Of a DNA stretch of 20,471 nucleotides, positions 6,560 to 13,700 are shown piece after piece. Under the pieces are notes generated by a model that worked only from the letters and a program-made list of their open reading frames with translations, searched no databases and had not been told where the DNA came from. How positions within the stretch are numbered: position 1 is the first letter of the stretch; each line of letters opens with the position of its first letter. Source of the stretch: a virus. The position numbers and the translations under genes are program-made. The DNA lies in IMG/VR virus record IMGVR_UViG_3300013133_002208, positions 1 to 20,471 of that record, one strand, 5' to 3'.

Positions 6560-7125
6560 TACCCGTGCCACATGTGTTGGGTAGCCCCAAGCGCTACAGC
6601 ATAATCTATGCGGACCCGCCGTGGACCTATAGTGATTGGAATTGCAATGGGGCGACAGCCAACCACTATAGTACGATGTCATTGAGTCAGATTTGTAGCC
6701 TGCCAATCGAAAGCATTTGTGCGCCTGACTCCGTGTTGTTCCTTTGGGCTACCTATCCCATGCTTCAAGAGGCTCTATCCGTAATAAAGGCGTGGGGGTT
6801 CACCTATAAGAGTTCAGCATTTGTGTGGATCAAAATGAATACGCGAACTCCCACGCCCTTCTATGGATTAGGCCGATGGACTCGTGGCAACACAGAACCG
6901 TGTCTACTGGCGACACGAGGAAAGCCGCATCGTCTATCAAATGCTGTATCACAGTTGATTATCGAGCCGCACGGCCGGCATAGTGAAAAACCAGCAATAG
7001 TTCGAGATCGAATTATTGATTTGATGGGTGATATTTCCCGCGTTGAGATATTCGCCCGTCAGAAAACTCCCGGTTGGGATATCTGGGGCAATGAACTTCC
7101 AAATGATGTAAGGCTATCAGTATGA
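6556..7125 (+). CDS. MT-A70 family DNA adenine N6-methyltransferase
   Basis: A 189-aa S-adenosylmethionine-dependent methyltransferase that would methylate adenine in phage DNA, probably to evade host restriction. The catalytic DPPW is at residues 20-23 (YADPPWTYSD). The later conserved MT-A70 blocks are present: RGNTEPCLLATRGKP, and HSEKPAIVRDRI near the C-terminus, then VEIFARQKTPGWDIWGNE. The length is normal for solitary phage members of this family, with no attached target-recognition domain. No cognate restriction enzyme gene is next to it, so it is probably a solitary methyltransferase. Start ATG 6556 overlaps the previous stop, and its own stop overlaps the helicase start (ATGA). Confidence 0.92.
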   Translation: MIPVPHVLGSPKRYSIIYADPPWTYSDWNCNGATANHYSTMSLSQICSLPIESICAPDSVLFLWATYPMLQEALSVIKAWGFTYKSSAFVWIKMNTRTPTPFYGLGRWTRGNTEPCLLATRGKPHRLSNAVSQLIIEPHGRHSEKPAIVRDRIIDLMGDISRVEIFARQKTPGWDIWGNELPNDVRLSV

Positions 7126-10022
7126 TGATTCTAACCACACCCATCAAGGAGCTTAAAGGCATTGGTCCGACGAAACTTGCCGGGCTTAGACGCCTTGGAA
7201 TCGAGACTGTGGACGATCTACTCCACCATTATCCATCCGGTTATTTTTTCGCACCCGCAAAAACCAATGGACCGTTGGTCGATGGACAGCCCGCCACAAT
7301 TGGCGGAATCGTTCGCAATATACGCACGTGGGATCGGAATTTCGCGGTTCAACTCGATACCGGCGTAGAGATTATTTGGTATGGTGGGGGCTACCTCCGT
7401 TCCAGTATCTTTCGTGGGGTTGCGCTCATTGCTTCCGGTATCGTGCGGAATGGGGGTCTGTCAAATCCAGAGTGGCGGGTGGTGAGGGAAGGGGACCGGG
7501 TTGATGAGTCCCTACTCAATGTGGTTACTTACCCCGTAACGGCGGGGATCACCAGTCGTGACATTGCTCGTCTCGTCAAGGAGTGCCTCATCGGACTACC
7601 TGCCGAGTATATTATTCCAGCCTCTTCAGTGTTGATACGGGTTCATCGCCCCCGCAATCAAGCGGAGGCGAATGAGGCGCGACGGGAACTGAAATATGAC
7701 GAACTTCTCTACATGCAGCTGGCCCTTGCCTTGCGACAGGCCCGGCGGGAACAGAAACCGCCCAATGTGCGATGCATCGTACCACCACAGAACATTGGAC
7801 ATTACTTTCCATTTCGATTTACTGGGAATCAGTTGCGCGCAACTGAAGAAATTCTCGGTGATCTCTGCTCTTTCCACGCGATGAATCGCCTCCTTCAAGG
7901 CGATGTCGGCTGCGTAGACGCGGCAACCGAGTTTCTGTCGCCTACAGGATGGATTCCGATCTCTGAGTGGGCCGGGCAACAGGTGATGCAATATGACGCG
8001 CAAATCAGAGTGGCCTCATTCACTACACCCATGCGGTATATCAAAGCCCCGTGTACGGAGTTCATCCGCCTCCATACTAAATACGGGGTGTCACAAGTAC
8101 TATCCCCTGACCATCGCTGCCTCGTATATAGATTCTCAAAGGCAACCGGCAAGTACGACCGAGCTGACGAACTGACAGCGGCGGAGCTTGAAGAAGAGCA
8201 CAACCGCGATAAGTTCGGTTTTCGGGGAAGGTTTGAGACCACGTTTACCGTAGAACGAGAATCATCAATGCCGCTCACCGACGCGCAACTCCGGGTCATG
8301 GTGATGGCCTGCGCAGATGGGCATATAGCAGACAATACATCAGTGGTTGTCAGCGTGAAGAAACTACGGAAGATTGTCCGCGCCAAGCAGTTACTTGCAG
8401 AGGCCAGCATAGATTATTACGAGACCACTTCTGCGGGATATACCCGTCTACGGTTTACCCTGCCAGTATTACAAAAGGGCCTTGAGCAATTTTGGGCGGC
8501 GTCGCCCGCGCAGCTTCGAGTGATTGCTGATGAGGTATTGTTTTGGGATGGCGACCAAAAAAGCACGTTCTACACCCGCAGAAAGCCAGAAGCCGATTTC
8601 GTTCAATATACCTTCTCAGCCTGTGGATACAGATCTACTATTTGCTCGTGCCGCCGAGGCGATAAAACCGATTACGTAGTCCTTCGTCATAAAGAGACAA
8701 AGACAGGATTGATGTCAAATCCCAAAACGGCCGTGACCCGCGTTCCGAGCGCGGATGGATACAAATACTGCTTCACCGTGCCGTCGTCCTACCTCATTCT
8801 CCGCCGCGATGATCGAGTGTTCGTGACTGGTAACTGCGGCAAGACCGCCGTGGCCGCCTACGCCGCTATCGTGATGGCGTTCAATGGTGGACAGACGGTT
8901 ATCCTGTGTCCCACGGAAATTCTTGCGCGGCAACACTACGAAACGGTAAAAGGATATTTCGAGAGGGCGGGAGTTACCTGCCGGCTCGTAACCGGAGCGC
9001 CAGTGCGTGAATCGCAAGCGTCTTTACCGGCGGCGCAGATTTTCGTGGGAACTACCGCCCTCCTTGGAAATAGGGTGTCATTTCCGAATCTCGGCCTCGT
9101 TATCATCGACGAACAACATAAGTTCGGCGTTGAACAACGCGCTGCGCTTCGCTGTCACGGCAACCCACATGTACTGGTGATGACCGCGACTCCGATCCCG
9201 CGAACAATGGCGATGACTGTATTCGGAGATCTTGATGTGTCTACTATCTGGGCGATGCCGCCGGGGCGTATTCCTGTAAGAACTCAATGGCGGGCCAGTC
9301 TCAGTTGCGGGCCTATCGGACACCACGCCCCGTCGCCGGATACTCCACGAGACATCATCGCTCGCGAACTCTCCGCCGGCCATCAGGTCTATGTCGTTTG
9401 TCCCAGAATCGAAGCCCTCGATGACGAGATACGGGCGGTGGAGGAGGTCTGGCAGGAATATTGCACCCTGTTCCCCGACGCCAGTGTGGCGATGTTACAT
9501 GGGCGCATGACGCCTACTGAGCAGCAGACTGTCGTCGAGTGGTGGTCTGGTCCCTCGGCTTACGGCCGGATTTTAGTTGCGACGACTGTTGTAGAAGTAG
9601 GCGTGGACAACCCCAATGCAACTGTCATGGTGATCGAGGGTGCCGAGCGTTTCGGTCTGGCCCAACTCCATCAACTGCGCGGGCGCGTGGGCCGTGGGTC
9701 AGCCCAGAGTTATTGCTTCCTGCTTAGTAGTTCAGACTCTCAGGAAGCGCGCGATAGATTGAAGGCGATGGAGCAAACTAATAACGGCTTTGAGATCGCG
9801 GAGGCTGACCTGCGCCAGCGGGGTCCCGGCGATCTCCTCAGTACGCGGCAACACGGTCTACCAGAGTTACACATCGCCGATTTAGTTGAGGATTACGACC
9901 TACTGATGGGGGCTCGCAAAAGGGCTCGCGAGATAGTCGCGGCGGGGTTACTACTGGCGAGTATGCAAGCAGAGTTGGAGAGGCGATTCGGAGATAAGTT
10001 ACTGTTGGGGGATTGCGGTTAG
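7122..10022 (+). CDS. recG: RecG-type DNA helicase with intein in the P-loop
   Basis: A 966-aa precursor; removing the 308-aa intein leaves 658 aa, close to bacterial RecG (about 690). RecG remodels stalled forks and unwinds R-loops and Holliday junctions. The N-terminus starts with a HhH-like KELKGIGPTKLAGLRRLGIE and DLLHHYP, then an OB wedge domain (to about residue 150). Motor motifs: P-loop LLQGDVG/CGKT split by the intein; IIDEQHKFGVEQR (motif II); VMTATPIPRTMAM (III); MPPGRIPVRT; VATTVVEVGVDNPNATVM and QLHQLRGRVGRG (V and VI); then LRQRGPGDLLSTRQHGLPEL, the RecG-specific tail. In T4 the unrelated helicase UvsW plays the comparable role in recombination-driven replication; this phage may use RecG so. 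The protein can act only after splicing, since the intein destroys ATP binding. ATG 7125 is an alternative start by one codon. Confidence 0.93.
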   Translation: MMILTTPIKELKGIGPTKLAGLRRLGIETVDDLLHHYPSGYFFAPAKTNGPLVDGQPATIGGIVRNIRTWDRNFAVQLDTGVEIIWYGGGYLRSSIFRGVALIASGIVRNGGLSNPEWRVVREGDRVDESLLNVVTYPVTAGITSRDIARLVKECLIGLPAEYIIPASSVLIRVHRPRNQAEANEARRELKYDELLYMQLALALRQARREQKPPNVRCIVPPQNIGHYFPFRFTGNQLRATEEILGDLCSFHAMNRLLQGDVGCVDAATEFLSPTGWIPISEWAGQQVMQYDAQIRVASFTTPMRYIKAPCTEFIRLHTKYGVSQVLSPDHRCLVYRFSKATGKYDRADELTAAELEEEHNRDKFGFRGRFETTFTVERESSMPLTDAQLRVMVMACADGHIADNTSVVVSVKKLRKIVRAKQLLAEASIDYYETTSAGYTRLRFTLPVLQKGLEQFWAASPAQLRVIADEVLFWDGDQKSTFYTRRKPEADFVQYTFSACGYRSTICSCRRGDKTDYVVLRHKETKTGLMSNPKTAVTRVPSADGYKYCFTVPSSYLILRRDDRVFVTGNCGKTAVAAYAAIVMAFNGGQTVILCPTEILARQHYETVKGYFERAGVTCRLVTGAPVRESQASLPAAQIFVGTTALLGNRVSFPNLGLVIIDEQHKFGVEQRAALRCHGNPHVLVMTATPIPRTMAMTVFGDLDVSTIWAMPPGRIPVRTQWRASLSCGPIGHHAPSPDTPRDIIARELSAGHQVYVVCPRIEALDDEIRAVEEVWQEYCTLFPDASVAMLHGRMTPTEQQTVVEWWSGPSAYGRILVATTVVEVGVDNPNATVMVIEGAERFGLAQLHQLRGRVGRGSAQSYCFLLSSSDSQEARDRLKAMEQTNNGFEIAEADLRQRGPGDLLSTRQHGLPELHIADLVEDYDLLMGARKRAREIVAAGLLLASMQAELERRFGDKLLLGDCG
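7911..8834 (+). mobile_element. LAGLIDADG intein inserted in RecG Walker A
   Basis: A 308-residue intein, precursor residues 264-571, inserted between G and C of the P-loop GDVG|CGKT. It starts with Cys1 (CVDAATEFLSPTGWIPISEW, block A). Block B is VLSPDHRCL with the conserved His at intein residue 68. A LAGLIDADG-type endonuclease follows: QLRVMVMACADGHI (127-140, acidic D136) and ADEVLFWDGD (206-215). Block F/G is GYKYCFTVPSSYLILRRD then VFVTGN|C, with terminal Asn308 and Cys+1. The penultimate residue is Gly, not the usual His. All splicing nucleophiles and both endonuclease acidic motifs are present and the frame is intact, so splicing and homing are both plausible. RecG is a conserved-motif target, as is usual for inteins. 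Confidence 0.93.
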
Positions 10023-10024
10023 TG

Positions 10025-10237
10025 ATGAAACCTATCCAGTGGCTAAAACGGTACGTCCAGAACGATCCGCTTCTCCAGCAGGCCCTCGATCACGTACAGT
10101 CAGTAGAAGAGACGCCGGAAGGCTGGCGCGTCAGAGCGCGATCGCGGAGGGGCGTGGAACATTGCGTCATCGTGGTACGGCATCCTGTAACAGGCGCGCC
10201 GGAAAGATACTATCGTGAAGCGACCTCTCTATCCTGA
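10025..10237 (+). CDS. Small hypothetical phage protein
   Basis: A 70-aa protein (MKPIQWLKRYVQNDPLLQQA...) that I do not recognise. It has an N-terminal helix, then a beta-like stretch WRVRARSRRGVEHCVIVVRH ending in PVTGAPERYYRE. It is basic in the middle, which could suit nucleic-acid contact. It starts 2 nt after the helicase stop; GGGGGA about 13 nt upstream is a loose ribosome site, and in-frame TTG 10013 or GTG 10022 are alternative starts. It overlaps the next gene by 23 nt. Confidence 0.6.
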   Translation: MKPIQWLKRYVQNDPLLQQALDHVQSVEETPEGWRVRARSRRGVEHCVIVVRHPVTGAPERYYREATSLS

Positions 10238-10427
10238 TCTCATAAAAAAAGGCCTAATTCAGGCGACACTTCTCAAAATGACGGGAACACTGGTGTCGAA
10301 AATGAGAATCGGCCGGTGGATCAGCAAAGGCGAGATACCCCTCATCAAAGTGCCTTGTGCCGGCGGGTATAAGTGGTTTACCCGCCGGTATTTTTTGGAG
10401 AAACTCGTTCGCCGGTATTCCGCTTGA
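10215..10427 (+). CDS. Small HTH/excisionase-like DNA-binding protein
   Basis: A 70-aa protein starting at GTG 10215 with GGAAAG 8 nt upstream. The core LVSKMRIGRWISKGEIPLIK followed by a turn, YKWFTRRYFLEKLV, matches the layout of winged-helix excisionase/HTH_17 domains (recognition helix, RWI-x-K-G-x-I-P, then a basic wing and a last helix). As the final gene of the + operon it could be a regulator. A shorter start at ATG 10278 would remove part of the first helix. A strong intrinsic terminator lies within its last third (10360-10396), so transcripts stopping there would lack the stop codon. It also overlaps a - strand gene (10378-10533). Fold call is moderate, function unknown. Confidence 0.5.
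   Translation: MKRPLYPDLIKKGLIQATLLKMTGTLVSKMRIGRWISKGEIPLIKVPCAGGYKWFTRRYFLEKLVRRYSA
10244..10264 (-). terminator. Weak intrinsic terminator for the - strand operon
   Basis: Read leftwards, GCCT-GAATT-AGGC (10264-10252) forms a 4-bp stem with a 5-nt loop, then one C and seven T (10250-10244). The stem is short, so this is only a candidate. It is the sole U-run near the 3' end of the structural operon and would make each convergent operon end inside the other's last gene. Confidence 0.4.
10360..10396 (+). terminator. Intrinsic terminator of the + strand operon
   Basis: CCGGCGGGTA (10360-10369) and TACCCGCCGG (10379-10388) pair perfectly over 10 bp around a 9-nt loop, followed by TA and six T (10391-10396). 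This is a textbook Rho-independent terminator reading rightwards. It lies inside the reading frame of the HTH-like gene and covers the stop codon region of the opposing 51-aa gene. In the leftward direction no U-run follows, so it works for the + strand only. Confidence 0.8.
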
Positions 10428-10533
10428 CATACCGCCGTAGCCACAGCCATAACAAATAAGGCGGGATCGCCCACGGCATCGTGATACCGACAGCGATCCA
10501 AAGCATTATACTATCCATCCGACTTTGCTGCAT
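10378..10533 (-). CDS. Small membrane protein, holin-like candidate
   Basis: A 51-aa frame that reads MQQSRMDSIMLWIAVGITMP, continues WAIPPYLLWLWL and then RRYVKR. That is one hydrophobic membrane segment of about 24 residues followed by a strongly basic stretch, so N-out/C-in topology is likely. It begins 17 nt after the stop of the 64-aa membrane protein on the same strand, and together they end the structural operon, where lysis genes often lie. An in-frame stop three codons upstream rules out a longer version. No strong ribosome site is visible. It overlaps the convergent HTH-like gene by 50 nt. The membrane prediction is good; a holin role is inference from position and size. Confidence 0.6.
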   Translation of the reverse strand: MQQSRMDSIMLWIAVGITMPWAIPPYLLWLWLRRYVKRNTGERVSPKNTGG

Positions 10534-10550
10534 ATCCGTTTATCGACCGT

Positions 10551-10745
10551 TCAACCATGCGACTTAAGTAGAATCAACAACGACACCACCGTTGTTCCCA
10601 GTGCCAGGAACGCCGACACCGCCGCTCCCAGAAACGCCAGCGACAACCGGGTGTGCAATTCAACATGTCGCTCGGTCCACTTCACCAACTGCTCCGTCCG
10701 CTCGTCAATCCGGACAAGTAATTCTACCTTCTCCTGATGTGTCAT
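10551..10745 (-). CDS. Coiled-coil single-membrane-helix protein, XhlA/holin type
   Basis: A 64-aa protein. Residues 1-33 form a charged amphipathic helix (HQEKVELLVRIDERTEQLVK), and residues about 34-60 a membrane helix (LSLAFLGAAVSAFLALGTTV then VSLLILLKSHG). This layout is like XhlA-type haemolysin/holin-accessory proteins of phages, which help host lysis. Its start overlaps the stop of the 1374-aa virion gene (ATGA) with GAGG 6 nt upstream. The 51-aa membrane protein follows directly, giving a holin-like pair. No endolysin is in the window. The family call rests on layout, not on a diagnostic motif. Confidence 0.65.
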   Translation of the reverse strand: MTHQEKVELLVRIDERTEQLVKWTERHVELHTRLSLAFLGAAVSAFLALGTTVVSLLILLKSHG

Positions 10746-13700
10746 GGCAACCTCTTACGTATCACTCTCCGCGCTGGCCCGGCACTCTTCCCCTCGTTCA
10801 GTTCAGTTTGTAGGGACGCCCCGAAATAGTTAAGGGCGTTCAGTCCTGTCGCTGTGTCAAGTCCCATATCATCGTGCATTATATCAAGCAGGTTTTGAAA
10901 CATAATCGGTTGCACTGCTTTAAGAGCCACCTTCAGTAGCGTGGCTTCTTCACCTGTCGGATACACTGTGCCGGTTAAGAAACGATCCCACGCCGCTGCC
11001 GGCACCGGAGCCAGCCCGGAACGAAAGTAATTTTTTAGCAGGTCCACGCCGGTAGGTTGGCCAAAGCCTATATCTGCTCCGCGAATTGGAACAGTATGTC
11101 CTGCCTTATTCTTGCGCTCACCGGAGGCCAACTGCCAAATTAAGGATGTAATTCGAGCCTCCTGTGCAAATGGTTTGTAATAAGTGTGCGTACCGGGGAT
11201 TAGCCACGCTCGGAAATGGGACGAGTTCGGGTCTTGTTCCGGTTCTCCTAAGAGAAGTGAAAGTGTCCGTGCGATCAGAAGTCCGTTGATAATATGCAGT
11301 GCGTGGTCAAGAAGAATCTGACTACGCACTTCTGGCGGGATATCAGGCCGCCAACCGGAATAAAAGACCGTATTAAGGAGTTGACTGATTCGATATTGGG
11401 GTGCCCACTGAATACCGTTGAGGTTTTTGACCAACTGCTCCCCGCGACCCCCCAGCGGCACCGCCCCCGTGGTGCAGTTGACGTGAAACGCGATTCCCTC
11501 ACCTTGCGCTGGTGTAGGGCCGCCATCGGCCAGATAAGCACGAGCAAAAGCACGATAGGCCCCCACCCGCAAGACGTTTAGAGTGAGGGCATAGGCCCGT
11601 TGTCCAAAACCCAAAGGCAGGGTCATTCGAGGAAACCGCTGAGCAATGGCCGCCAACCAGTCCGACCGTAATTGTTCGGCCCCTCCGGTAAACACGTCTC
11701 GGCCGGCGACCGGGTAGAGTTTTACTTTATCGCGAGCTAACCGCCACGCATCGGGGGCTTGTCCGACCAATTCATCCATGTATTGTAGTGCCGCAGCGTC
11801 ACTGATCGCCGCTCGTAAAACCCCTGGCTGCACCCGTAGGGAACGGATCGGGTGAGTCACAACCTGCCAACCACCTTGATTCAATAGGGCACTGTCATCG
11901 AAAGAACTGTCCCAACTTTGCAGAAGTTTACACGCTTCACTTGCCTCAACAGCCGCCCGGTTAGCTAAGGTCTTTGGCTGTAATTGTTCTACTTTTGCCC
12001 GCACAATGGCCTGTCGTCTGGCAAGTTCCATCCGCTGCCGATACAACTCCTGAGGATACGTCGAGCGCACGCGCCGGGGGCGGGGGCCGTAATCTTCGTT
12101 GGCGATCCGGGCATCGAGGAACTTGATTTGGCTTTCGAGTTTTGCCTGCACTTCCGGCAGACTGCTCTTCTGCATCTCCCGCATCAGATCGCGGGCCTCT
12201 CGCAGCCTATGGTTAATGTCCGCTTCAGTGCGCAGGCCGCGCTCTGGCTTCGGCCGGACTTCTCCCGATTCCAAATAGTATAGAATGTCTTTCAAGTCAT
12301 CTGCGAGAGTCTTGTTCGTCTTGGCCGGCCCCTTGAGTAGGCCCCTGATTCGGGCAGTCATCTCGTTCACGACGTGGGGCTGTCGCCGCCCTGACTCCGC
12401 GATGGCGTCGATGATGGTGTTCTGCCCCATATCGGGAAGCAAGACACCGACGCGGTTGATAACATCCTCGAACGTACCGAATTCAGGCCGGGAGGCGATA
12501 TTCTCAGCGATATGAGCAATCGTAGCGGGATCCTTCTCCCGCTGTAACAGGTCCTGTAACTCGGCGTCTTTCTCGGCCTCCGTCATGCGTTCGTAGCGAG
12601 TCACACCGCGCGACATAGGTTTGCCCCTCCGCAAACGTCGCTTACGAGGTTTCGGCCGCAGCACTTCTTCCGCCATCCGGCGATTGCCTTCCGACTCCAA
12701 CTTGTCAACTTTATCGGCAGTCTCCTTGACATCACGGGCCGATGTTTCCAACTTCATACGTTCTGGCTCAGTGAGTTTGTCACCTTTGGCCTGTGCCCCG
12801 CGCGCCGCAACCGCCAGCGGATCAGCGTCATTCTCCAATACACGCTTGAGATTTTTGCGGGAGGAAAACGCCGCCGATTCCTCCGTGCCGCCGAGTTCTG
12901 TGGCTCGAATCAAGGACTCGCTCCGACCCCGAAGTTGCCCCTGTGCCGCAAGGTTCGCCCGTAGTGCGGGACTACCCGCAGACAGTTTATCAGCCGCCTC
13001 GATCAGGGAGAGATATTCCCGATGGGTCTTGTCGATCTCACGCCGGAACGCCTGTTCCTGTACTTTATCGAGCGGATACGGAGTCTTGTTCATTTCCTCA
13101 GCAAGGGCATCAACCTCCACCGGGGTTATTTTCTCCGCTTCCGTCGCCCACATTTCCTGTTTCACGTCGATGTACTGCCGCTTCGGGCGCACGCGCGGGG
13201 GCAAATTCTCTTCCATTCGCACTCGCGCTGTATCGACGTTGCGGGTGGAGATCGGGGAATGCCCGCCTTCAGAAATAGGTTCGGTGGCTGAGGGTTCTGA
13301 GGGGTAGACCCAGCGGATCGAAGGACCTTGTTCGCCCGCACCGGCAGAGGATACGCCGATAGGCGGGCGGCCCGGTATCGGAATACCAGTGGGAACCGAC
13401 TCTACGGGAGTCGGGATTTCAGTAACAGGTGGAGTTTCCTGTTTACGAATGTTACGCTTGACCGGAGGTGCGCCCTCCGGCACTACCGGCGGATTCTTCC
13501 GCGTAGCAAGCCATGCATCGGCCTCCTCTTGTTGTATGCGTTTCTCAGCCGCCTTGATCTGAACTTCCTCAAAGGCTGCATTTCGCTCAGCGACCGCTTT
13601 CTCAGCTCGTGATATATCCTCTAAAACAGACGGTTTCTTTGCCCGCAACCGTTCTAATTCCGGCGGTACAGTAGGTCGTCCTTCAAGTGGATCAGTCACA

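Noticed and set aside
6662-6671. CACTATAG, like the core of a T7 RNA polymerase promoter
   Set aside because: It lies within conserved methyltransferase codons, lacks the rest of the promoter, and no phage RNA polymerase is seen in the window.
10259-10501. 80-aa minus-strand frame across the convergent region
   Set aside because: It lacks a coherent protein pattern; the 51-aa frame in another register has a clear membrane helix with basic flank and follows the upstream gene closely.
12621-13307. 228-aa plus-strand frame opposite the 1374-aa gene
   Set aside because: Ser/Arg-rich composition is typical of the antisense of a GC-rich helical protein; there is no ribosome site and no recognisable motif.
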